Shown here: positions 16,520 to 23,083 of the stretch, one piece after another | Layout: each line of letters opens with the position of its first letter | Numbering within the stretch: the stretch's first letter is position 1 | Origin: a bacterium | GTDB taxonomy: Bacteria > Planctomycetota > UBA1135 > GCA-002686595 | Assembly: GCA_030428395.1 (NCBI GenBank) | Contig: JAUIDW010000021.1 | Span: 1-32,426 of the forward strand | Direction: 5' to 3' | DNA length: 32,426 bases | Translations under genes and position numbers: made by a program | Notes under the pieces: model-generated | The model's input: only the letters and a program-made list of their open reading frames with translations | Databases searched by the model: none | What the model was told of the DNA's origin: nothing

Positions 16520-17892
16520 GGCTTCTTGCCCTCGCCCTCGAGCGTCATCTCCTTGGCTTCCTTCCCGCCGCCCTTGCCCGCGGCGTCGCCCTCCGCGTCG
16601 GGCGCGTTCCGCACCGAGGGCGGGAAGGCGTTCAGCTGGCGCCAGATCTCGTAGCCCAGGCTGACCGTGTCGAGCTGGATCCAGCCGCTGGCGCGCACGC
16701 CCTGGCGCAGGTAGCGCTGCTCGGGCCAGGGGGCCTCCGTGGGGTCGGGGACGACGAGCACGCGCGAGCGGCCGTCGGCCGCGGCCTGGCCGTCGACCAG
16801 CAGGACCTCGCCGCCGAACGTGCCGACGGCGACCGACGGCCAGCCGGCGAACTGCACGGCGGGCCAGCCCTCGAACTGCAGGCGCACCTTGCGGCCCGGG
16901 TTGACCAGCGGCGCGTCGATGCCGCGCACCCAGAGCTCGACGCCCAGCGCGTCCGTCCGGGGGACCAGGTCGATCAGCGGCTGGCCGCGCGAGATGAGGT
17001 CGGACGTGGTGGCCCCGTGCACGCGCAGGATGGTACCGGTGCGCGGCGCGACGATGACCTGGGTCTCCTGCCGCGCGAGGGCCGTGCGGGCCTCGGTGCG
17101 CTCCTTCTCGGCCAGCGCCACGTCCTGGCGGGCCTTCTCGCGCGCGGACTTGGTCGACTCGATCTTGGCGGCCTCGTCGGCGCCGACCTTCTCGACGCGC
17201 GCCATCTTGGAGCTCTCCTCGTTGCGCGCCTGCTCGACCTTGGCCTTGGCGGCCTCGACCTTGGCCCGCCCCGACTGGAAGTCGGCCTCGGCCTTCTGGA
17301 AGTCGAGCTCCGAGGCGATGTCCTGGGTGAAGAGGTTCCACTTGCGCTCGCGGTCGGCGCGCTTCTGCTCGAGCTCGGCCTCGAGCGCCTCCAGCTCGCG
17401 CTCCGCGGCGCGCACCTTCTCGATCGCGATGCCGAGCTCGAAGCGCGCCGAGGCCAGCGCGTGCTCGCGCCCCTCCTGCAGGTGCCGCAGCTGCTCCTCG
17501 TGGAACTCGAGGGTGCCGCGCGCGGCCGTGACCTTGTCGCTGGCGAACTGGAACTGCTGTTCGAGGCGCAGCGTGAAGCCCGGGTCGAGGTCCTCCATCT
17601 CGGCCAGCACGTCGCCCTTCTGGACGACGGAGCCCTCGCGGACGTTCAGCTCGACCAGGCGCCCGCTGACGGGGGCGGGGATGGTCTGGATGCGGTCGAG
17701 GGGCAGCACCGCGGTGACGCGGCCCGCCGCGGGGACGTTCTGCTGCCACGGCACGAAGGCCAGCAGCAGCGGCAGGACCAGCAGCAGCACGCCGAGGGCC
17801 GCGGCCAGCTTGCGCCCCGCCCGGGCGGGCGCGACGACGTGCTGGACCGGCAGCGCGAGCGGCTCGATGTCGGCGAGTCGGGTCGTGGCCAT
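16516..17892 (-). CDS. HlyD-family membrane-fusion protein of the type-1-like system
   Basis: A 458-residue adaptor. A short cytoplasmic N-terminus precedes one membrane helix (about 30-50, LAAALGVLLLVLPLLLAFVP). The periplasmic part has a half lipoyl motif (PAPVSGRLVELNVREGSVVQKGDVLAEM, about 92-119), a long coiled coil of roughly 170 residues rich in Glu, Lys and Ala, the second half (VIVAPRTGTILRVHGATTSDLISRGQPLIDLVP) and a beta-barrel region. The extended tail is Gly/Lys-rich (AAGKGGGKEAKEM). Type I membrane topology differs from the lipoprotein adaptor at 11849, as expected for a HlyD partner of a HlyB-like ABC protein. Its ATG lies 6 bases after the ABC stop, so the genes are co-transcribed. 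Confidence 0.9.
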   Translation of the reverse strand: MATTRLADIEPLALPVQHVVAPARAGRKLAAALGVLLLVLPLLLAFVPWQQNVPAAGRVTAVLPLDRIQTIPAPVSGRLVELNVREGSVVQKGDVLAEMEDLDPGFTLRLEQQFQFASDKVTAARGTLEFHEEQLRHLQEGREHALASARFELGIAIEKVRAAERELEALEAELEQKRADRERKWNLFTQDIASELDFQKAEADFQSGRAKVEAAKAKVEQARNEESSKMARVEKVGADEAAKIESTKSAREKARQDVALAEKERTEARTALARQETQVIVAPRTGTILRVHGATTSDLISRGQPLIDLVPRTDALGVELWVRGIDAPLVNPGRKVRLQFEGWPAVQFAGWPSVAVGTFGGEVLLVDGQAAADGRSRVLVVPDPTEAPWPEQRYLRQGVRASGWIQLDTVSLGYEIWRQLNAFPPSVRNAPDAEGDAAGKGGGKEAKEMTLEGEGKKP

Positions 17893-17898
17893 GGTGTC

Positions 17899-20097
17899 CT
17901 AGACCGGGCTGTAGGCGAGGGCGTCCGCGGGGGACCCGAGTTGCACGATGGAGTCGCAGCGCCGCTGGATCTCGGGCCGGTCCGAGACCAGCACGAGCGT
18001 CCAGCCGGCGTCGGGGGCGCACAGCATGTCGAAGAGCTCCTCGCGCTCGCTCTCCGCCAGGGCGTCGAGCAGGTCGTCGACGACGAGCAGCCGCGGCCGC
18101 CCGGCGATCGCGCGGGCCAGCATGAGCCGGCGCACCTGGCCGTCCGACAGCGGGTGCCCGCTCGGGTGCAGGCGCGTGTCCACGCCGTCGGGGAGCCCCG
18201 CGACCACCTCCAGCAGCCCGACGCGGCGCAGGGCGGCGCGCACGTCGTCGTCGCTGACGAACGGGCGCTGCAGGCGCACGTTGGCGCGGACGGAGCCGTG
18301 GATGACCTCGAGGGGGGAGGCCAGGCCGACCTCGCGCCGCAGGAACTCCGTCGACAGGTCGCGGAGGTCGCGGCCGTCCAGGAGGATGGCGCCCTCGGCG
18401 GGCTCGCGCAGGCGCCACAGGAGCTCGGCGAAGACCGTCTTGCCGGAGCCGGCGGGGCCGGTGATGCCGATGCGCTGCCCGGGGCGGGCGTGCAGGTCCA
18501 CGTCCGCGAACAGCGTGCGCTGGCGGGCGTCGGCCCACGCGACGCCGCGCACCTCCAGCTCGGCGCCGGCCGGGCGCGACTCGGGCGCGGCGGCGCCGGT
18601 CGCGGGCTGCTCGCCCTCGACGGACTCGACGGGCAGGTCGAGCAGGTAGCCCACCTTGTTGACGGCGGCCATGAGGTCGTACCACTCCTCCAGGTACTTG
18701 CCCATCTTGGCGAACGACGCGACCACCGCGGTCACGATCAGCTCCGCGGCCACGAGCTGGCCGAGCGTCAGGCTGCCCTGGATGACGAGCCAGCCGCCGA
18801 TGCCGAGCAGCACGGTGCTCGCGACGACCTGCAGGCCCAGGGCGCCGAGGATCTGCCCGAAGACCAGGCGGAAGTGCGAGGCGCGGCGCTCGACCCAGCC
18901 GCGCGTCAGCGAGTCGGCGCGCTCGAGGATCCACTGCTGCGACCCGCCCGTGCGGAACGCGTGGGGGTTGCGCGTGATCTCCTCGAGCCACGCGAGCACC
19001 TCGTACTTGGCGGTGCTCTCGGCGATGGCGCTGCGCTCGCCGCGCTTCAGCGGGCCCAGCACGACCATGGCGATCACGAGCAGCAGCAGGATGTCGAACG
19101 CGAGCAGCAGCGGGTGGTAGAAGGCCAGGACGGTGAGCCCGACCAGCACCGCCAGCACGACGCCGAGCGCGTCCAGCAGCAGCTTGGCGGTGCTCTTCTG
19201 GATCGTGATGACGTCCAGGAAGCGGTTGACCAGCTCGGGGCCGTCGATCCGGTCGTAGGTCTCGTGCTGGACGCGCGGGAGCCGGGCGGCGAGGTCGGCC
19301 ACGGCGCGGACGAACAGGCGCCGCTGGATCAGCTCGACGACCCAGGTCTGCACGCCGGTCAGGACCGCGGCGAAGGTCAGGGCGAGCAGCAGCAGGAGCG
19401 CCACGACCACGAGCGGCTGCAGCAGCCCGCCCAGCGCGACCGAGTTCACGAGCGCCTGGACGGCGACCGGCGTCGCGAGCATCAGCACGCCGATGGCGAC
19501 GGCGAACGCGACCACGGCGAGCACGTCGCCCCACTCCGGCCGCAGCAGGCGCACCAGGCGCTGGAGGGGCGGCAGGTGCTGCCCCGTGCCGTGCGCGGAG
19601 ACCGCGGCCTGCTGGGGCGTCGAGGGGTCGGCCACCAGCCACACTCGCTCGTCGCCCGTGGGCCCGCCGAGGCGCTCGTCGAGGGCGGCGGCGGAGACGC
19701 GCTCCTCGCGCCCCTCGGGGTGCCTCGCGTCGTGGACGACGAGGTGCACCCGCCGCCCGGCCGAGGCCTGCAGGTAGAACCAGCTCGCGCCGTCCGCGGA
19801 GACGGTGACCAGGGGGAGCCCGCCGCCGCGCGAGACGGCGACGGCCTGCGCGGCCGTGGCGCGGGAGAGCGACGTGCGCAGCCCCAGGTCGTGCGCGACG
19901 CGGGCGAGCCACTCGAGGCGCTCGACGGCCGACCGGGGGGCCCCGTCGGCGCGCGGGACGTCCGTCTGCTCGAGCAGGCGCCCGAGGGCGGCGGGGTCGT
20001 GCTCCGCCCGGCACGACTGGACGAGGCGCTCGAGCACCTCGGCGGGGGCGGACACCGACGGGTCGGCCGGCGGCGTGGAGGGGGGATTGTTCGACAT
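17899..20097 (-). CDS. HlyB-like ABC transporter (fused permease/ATPase) with degenerate ATPase motifs
   Basis: A 732-residue inner membrane protein. ATG at 20097 has GAGG nine bases upstream; an upstream in-frame GTG at 20112 is less likely. An N-terminal ~150-residue domain resembles the C39-like domain of HlyB but has no recognisable peptidase Cys/His pair. The six-helix ABC exporter region spans about 185-475 (DVLAVVAFAVAIGVLML, ETYDRIDGPELVNRFLDV). The ATPase domain keeps Walker A GPAGSGKT near 545-552. It has LSDGQ as signature and LLVVDD as Walker B, with Asp675 where the catalytic Glu belongs. The D-loop reads DALA instead of SALD, the switch position is Ser705 instead of His, and the Q-loop reads LASPLEVIH with no Gln. 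ATP hydrolysis may be slow or lost. With HlyD and TolC downstream it forms a type-1-secretion-like set; the cargo is unknown. Confidence 0.85.
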   Translation of the reverse strand: MSNNPPSTPPADPSVSAPAEVLERLVQSCRAEHDPAALGRLLEQTDVPRADGAPRSAVERLEWLARVAHDLGLRTSLSRATAAQAVAVSRGGGLPLVTVSADGASWFYLQASAGRRVHLVVHDARHPEGREERVSAAALDERLGGPTGDERVWLVADPSTPQQAAVSAHGTGQHLPPLQRLVRLLRPEWGDVLAVVAFAVAIGVLMLATPVAVQALVNSVALGGLLQPLVVVALLLLLALTFAAVLTGVQTWVVELIQRRLFVRAVADLAARLPRVQHETYDRIDGPELVNRFLDVITIQKSTAKLLLDALGVVLAVLVGLTVLAFYHPLLLAFDILLLLVIAMVVLGPLKRGERSAIAESTAKYEVLAWLEEITRNPHAFRTGGSQQWILERADSLTRGWVERRASHFRLVFGQILGALGLQVVASTVLLGIGGWLVIQGSLTLGQLVAAELIVTAVVASFAKMGKYLEEWYDLMAAVNKVGYLLDLPVESVEGEQPATGAAAPESRPAGAELEVRGVAWADARQRTLFADVDLHARPGQRIGITGPAGSGKTVFAELLWRLREPAEGAILLDGRDLRDLSTEFLRREVGLASPLEVIHGSVRANVRLQRPFVSDDDVRAALRRVGLLEVVAGLPDGVDTRLHPSGHPLSDGQVRRLMLARAIAGRPRLLVVDDLLDALAESEREELFDMLCAPDAGWTLVLVSDRPEIQRRCDSIVQLGSPADALAYSPV

Positions 20098-20180
20098 GGA
20101 GGGCGACCTCACCGGACGTTCGCGGGAGGCGGGCCGTCGGTTGCAGGATGTCCAGGTTTCTCGGGCCCCGGGCGCGCCGT

Positions 20181-20212
20181 CGCCCCGCGGGCCCCGGCGG
20201 CCCGGCGGGGCG
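20181..20212 (-). terminator. Possible hairpin terminator after the metallo-hydrolase gene
   Basis: CGCCCCG (20181-20187) pairs with CGGGGCG (20206-20212) around a GC-rich loop that can itself fold. It lies between the stop of the hydrolase at 20236 and the ABC start at 20097, in the direction of transcription. No T-tract follows, so it could equally be a chance hairpin. Confidence 0.25.
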
Positions 20213-20235
20213 CCGCGCCGGGGCGGGCGCGGGGG

Positions 20236-21156
20236 CTACCGCTCGTCGGCCGTCAGGTCCGCGAGCACGAACTCCAGGAACCGCTCGGTCGAGATGAAGC
20301 CCTGGCCCCAGCCGTCCCACGGCGCCAGGACCGCGGACTCCCGGATCGCGGCCGGGTCCCGCCCGGCCTCCAGCTCCGCGGCCACGGCCGCCAGCGCACC
20401 CCGGAGCATCTCCGCGTAGGCGCGCAGGTCCTGCTTCCGCGACGGCCGACCGTGGCCGGGCAGGAGCGTCACCTCGTCGGGCAGGACCTCGAGCAGGCGC
20501 TCGGCGTTGCGCGCCAGGCCGCGCACGCTCCCGCCCGTCGCCAGGTCGACGTAGGGGAAGTTCCCCGGGAAGAAGAGGTCGCCCAGGTGGGCGACGCCGG
20601 AGCGGGGGAACAGGACGACGCTGTCGCCGTCGGTGTGGCCGGACGGCAGGTGGAACACGCGCACCTCCTCGCCGTTGAAGTGCAGCTGCACCTCGTCGGC
20701 GTACGTGACGACCGGCAGGGCCGCGACCGGCGCCGGCTCGCGCGTGCCGAAGGCGGTGGTCTGCGTCGACCCCATGCGCGCCCGGACGTTGCGGTGGGCC
20801 ACCACGGGGGCCCCGCCGGCCAGGGCGACGTTCCCGCCGGTGTGGTCGCCGTGCCAGTGGGTGTTCACGACGAAGCGCACCGGCTGGTCCGAGAGCTCCG
20901 CGAGCGCGGCGCGGATCGAGGGGGCCATGAACTCGAACTGGGTGTCGACCACGAGCAGGCCGTCGGGGCCGGCGGAGACGGCCAGGTTGCCGCCGCGGCC
21001 CTCGATCCAGTGCACAGCGCCGGCCAGCGGGCGCGCGACGGCGGTCGGCGGCTCCTCCTGGGGTGCCCCTGCGGGGACCCGGGCGGCCGCGGGCGCTCCG
21101 GCGTGCGGCGCGAGCAGGGCCGCGAGCGCGACGAGGGCGAGGGGGGTGGCGAGCAT
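20236..21156 (-). CDS. Secreted metallo-beta-lactamase-fold hydrolase
   Basis: A 306-residue exported hydrolase. The ATG at 21156 gives a signal peptide (MLATPLALVALAALLAPHAG). The binuclear metal site motif THWHGDHTGG places His100, His102, Asp104 and His105. The further ligands are present: the His of HLPSGHTDGDS, the Asp of HLGDLFFPG and the His of LLPGHGRPS. The sequence ILDTxF-like VVDTQFEFMAP before the metal motif and length fit periplasmic members related to class B beta-lactamases and to quinoprotein-associated hydrolases. Whether it cleaves beta-lactams cannot be told; most such planctomycete proteins probably do not. It is divergent from the gene at 21508 and separated from the ABC gene by 138 bases with a hairpin. 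Confidence 0.88.
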   Translation of the reverse strand: MLATPLALVALAALLAPHAGAPAAARVPAGAPQEEPPTAVARPLAGAVHWIEGRGGNLAVSAGPDGLLVVDTQFEFMAPSIRAALAELSDQPVRFVVNTHWHGDHTGGNVALAGGAPVVAHRNVRARMGSTQTTAFGTREPAPVAALPVVTYADEVQLHFNGEEVRVFHLPSGHTDGDSVVLFPRSGVAHLGDLFFPGNFPYVDLATGGSVRGLARNAERLLEVLPDEVTLLPGHGRPSRKQDLRAYAEMLRGALAAVAAELEAGRDPAAIRESAVLAPWDGWGQGFISTERFLEFVLADLTADER

Positions 21157-21298
21157 GGGCGGTGCGTGGGACCTCGAGGACGGGGCGGGACGGAACACCG
21201 GAGCGGCCCGGGAGCGGGCTCCGGGCGGCGTGGGACCCCCGCGGGCAGCCGGCGGGAGCCGGGGGATTGTGCCCGCGGCGAAACCTGCGTCCAGGGGG

Positions 21299-21317
21299 CG
21301 CCGCCCGGCCGGCGGCG
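21299..21317. repeat. Inverted repeat in the divergent intergenic region 21157-21507
   Basis: CGCCGCC (21299-21305) and GGCGGCG (21311-21317) form a 7-base stem with a 5-base loop. It lies in the 351-base gap between the minus-strand hydrolase and the plus-strand propeller gene. It may be part of the leader of the hydrolase mRNA or a chance GC-rich repeat. Confidence 0.3.
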
Positions 21318-21329
21318 GGGGTGGTAACT

Positions 21330-21341
21330 TTCCCCGGGGAA
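21330..21341. promoter_or_regulatory. Perfect 12-base palindrome, operator candidate
   Basis: TTCCCCGGGGAA is a perfect palindrome in the divergent gap 21157-21507, preceded by GTAAC, one of the few A/T-containing spots. It sits upstream of the putative ECF-type promoter and could be a binding site for a dimeric regulator. Confidence 0.3.
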
Positions 21342-21351
21342 CGCGTCGCGG

Positions 21352-21390
21352 GAGAGGGTTCCACGATCCGGGAGATCGTGGGAACCTCTC
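21352..21390. repeat. 17-base imperfect inverted repeat overlapping a putative -35 box
   Basis: The arm at 21352-21368 is nearly the reverse complement of 21374-21390, with the mismatch confined to a shifted G/C run, and a 5-base loop lies between. It spans the GGAACC at 21381 that I propose as a -35 element, so a protein bound here would block that promoter. If transcribed from further upstream it would be a strong RNA hairpin instead. Confidence 0.4.
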
Positions 21391-21406
21391 GGGATCGAGA
21401 CTCGTT
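21381..21406 (+). promoter_or_regulatory. ECF-sigma-like promoter candidate, GGAACC-N16-CGTT
   Basis: GGAACC at 21381-21386 and CGTT at 21403-21406 are separated by 16 bases, the layout of many extracytoplasmic-function sigma promoters. It is about 100 bases upstream of the ATG at 21508 and points towards it. No experimental support; the match is to a general consensus. Confidence 0.35.
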
Positions 21407-21507
21407 CTCGACTGGGAGGAACCCGGGGCGGCCCGGGGAAACGTTCGAGGTGGGACGACGGGGGCGACCCCGTCCACGGAAAGGGAGCCGGGCGCAGGCC
21501 GGGTGGC

Positions 21508-22995
21508 ATGAGGACGAGCAAGACGACGACGGCGCTCCTGGCGGGCGCGTGGCTGCTGGCGGCCGGGAGCGCGCGCGCCCAGGTGGTCCCCGACGCGGGG
21601 CCGGACGCATCCGTCACGTGGGGGGACGACCTCCTCCTGCAGGGCAGCGTCGCGAACCGCGCGCTGCTGCACTACGTCATGGCGGACGGCGACCACGCCA
21701 CCGAGAACGACTTCCTCGAGTACCGCTCGGACGTCGGCCTGACGGTCATCCCGCAACCCAGCACGACCGGCGGCACGCTCTACAACTGGCCCAGCGACAT
21801 CGTGCGCGTGAACGGGCTCGACTACGTGATCGACACGGGCAAGCGCCAGCTCTACACCGTCGACCTGGCCACCTCGGTGGCGACCGACGTGGGCCCGCCG
21901 CTGCCCCCGGGCAGCTACACGTGGATGACCTGCCTGGCGTGGGACTCCGCCACGGGCGACATGTACGGGGTCGACGGGCTCGACAAGCAGCTGCTGCACT
22001 ACAACCTGAACAACGGCGCGGTCACGCCCGTCGGCAACGCGCTGACGAGCGGCGGGCAGAACTACTGGTTCGTGAAGGGGCTGGCGTACGACGAGGTCTC
22101 CGGCCTCCTGCTGGCCTACGACGACCAGACCGAGACCCTGTTCACGATCGACCCGGCCAACAACGCCGCGACCCAGCACGTCGTGGCGCTGCCGAACGGG
22201 CCGGACGCGCTCTACGACGAGCTCCAGTACTTCGGCGGCGAGCTCTACGGCTGCTACCGCTGGTTCGACAACGGCACGCAGCTCTGGAACGCCCAGCTGC
22301 GGCGGATCGACGTCGTCACCGGCGCCACCGAGGACGTCGGCCCGCCGGTCCTGGACGTCTCGGCGCACTCGCTGCTCGTGCTCGCGATCCCCGAGGACGT
22401 CGAGTGGACCCAGCTCGCGGGCCCGGGCACCGCCACCTTCACGGACGCGACGGTGGAGGCGCCCACGGTGTCGTTCACCGACCCGGGGACGTACACGCTC
22501 CAGCTGACGGTCTACACGGACACGGGGCCCGTCTCCGACACGGTCGACGTGACCGTGGACGCGGGCGTGGCGACGTACTGCACCGGCAAGACGACCTCCC
22601 AGGGCTGCGTGCCCTTCCTGACCTTCACCGGCGCCCCCAGCGCCACCAGCACGGGCAAGTTCTGGATCCAGGGCGAGGACTTCCCCGCCGGCGAGGCCGG
22701 GATCATGCTCTACGGCTACGACGGCCGCGCGAACCTCAACTTCCACGGCGGCAAGCTCTGCGTGAAGGCCCCGCTCATCCGCCTGCTGCCGCCCAAGGTG
22801 GCCGCCGGCACCGGCGCGCCCCCGTGCACGGGCGTGGTGAAGCGCAACTTCAACAGCCGCATCCAGGGCGGCGTCGACCCGCTCCTGACCGCGGGCCGGC
22901 AGATCAACGCGATGTGGCGCCTGCGCGACGCGGGGGACCCGACCGGGTTCACCGACGCGCTCTCGAACGGCATCGAGTTCACCATCCTGCCGTAG
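21508..22995 (+). CDS. Secreted PKD-like/propeller protein with planctomycete C-terminal module
   Basis: A 495-residue exported protein of unknown function. A signal peptide (TTALLAGAWLLAAGSARAQ) precedes DAGPDASVTWGDDLLLQGSV (about 27-46), which reads like the first strands of a PKD-like domain. About 250 residues of propeller-like repeats follow (GLDYVIDTGKRQLYTVDL, TCLAWDSATGDMYGVDGL, GLAYDEVSGLLLAYDDQT, ELYGCYRWFDNG). The remaining PKD strands then appear at about 298-352 (VEWTQLAGPGTATF, VSFTDPGTYTLQLTVYTD, VDVTVDAG). The last ~140 residues (CTGKTTSQGCVPFLTFTG, GGKLCVKAPLIRLLPP) match a C-terminal module I recall as widespread in secreted proteins of marine planctomycetes. The next gene is a paralogue through residue ~350. 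Probably cell-surface or extracellular. Confidence 0.8.
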   Translation: MRTSKTTTALLAGAWLLAAGSARAQVVPDAGPDASVTWGDDLLLQGSVANRALLHYVMADGDHATENDFLEYRSDVGLTVIPQPSTTGGTLYNWPSDIVRVNGLDYVIDTGKRQLYTVDLATSVATDVGPPLPPGSYTWMTCLAWDSATGDMYGVDGLDKQLLHYNLNNGAVTPVGNALTSGGQNYWFVKGLAYDEVSGLLLAYDDQTETLFTIDPANNAATQHVVALPNGPDALYDELQYFGGELYGCYRWFDNGTQLWNAQLRRIDVVTGATEDVGPPVLDVSAHSLLVLAIPEDVEWTQLAGPGTATFTDATVEAPTVSFTDPGTYTLQLTVYTDTGPVSDTVDVTVDAGVATYCTGKTTSQGCVPFLTFTGAPSATSTGKFWIQGEDFPAGEAGIMLYGYDGRANLNFHGGKLCVKAPLIRLLPPKVAAGTGAPPCTGVVKRNFNSRIQGGVDPLLTAGRQINAMWRLRDAGDPTGFTDALSNGIEFTILP

Positions 22996-23007
22996 CCGTC
23001 GGCGCGC

Positions 23008-23042
23008 GTCGGGGGGCCGGGCGGCTGGACCCCGCCCCCGAC
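23008..23042 (+). terminator. Hairpin after the first propeller gene, terminator or attenuator candidate
   Basis: GTCGGGGG (23008-23015) pairs with CCCCCGAC (23035-23042) around a 19-base loop, starting 13 bases after the stop at 22995. No T-tract follows. A second hairpin with the same stem sequence lies at 23060-23080, so the two can exchange arms. Confidence 0.4.
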
Positions 23043-23059
23043 AGGTGCTAAAGCCGTGC

Positions 23060-23080
23060 GTCGGGGCGCTCCCCCCCGAC
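23060..23080 (+). promoter_or_regulatory. Hairpin at the ribosome-binding region of the second propeller gene
   Basis: GTCGGGG (23060-23066) pairs with CCCCGAC (23074-23080), ending four bases before the ATG at 23084. No clear Shine-Dalgarno sequence is left outside the stem. Its arms can also pair with those of the hairpin at 23008-23042, so the pair could act as a switch on the second gene. Confidence 0.35.
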
Positions 23081-23083
23081 CCG

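Noticed and set aside
20236-21156. Antibiotic-resistance beta-lactamase
   Set aside because: The metal site is complete, but the fold covers many unrelated hydrolases and nothing in the sequence or context points to beta-lactam cleavage.
16510-21327. A 1605-codon open frame on the plus strand
   Set aside because: It lies opposite the ABC-HlyD set, has no recognisable domain and shows the low-complexity composition of a mirror frame.
14867-21610. A 2247-codon open frame on the minus strand
   Set aside because: Only its last 550 codons (from the GTG at 16519) read as a protein with family motifs. The rest is Arg/Pro/Ala-rich sequence in the wrong frame over the HlyD, ABC and hydrolase genes, an effect of high GC.
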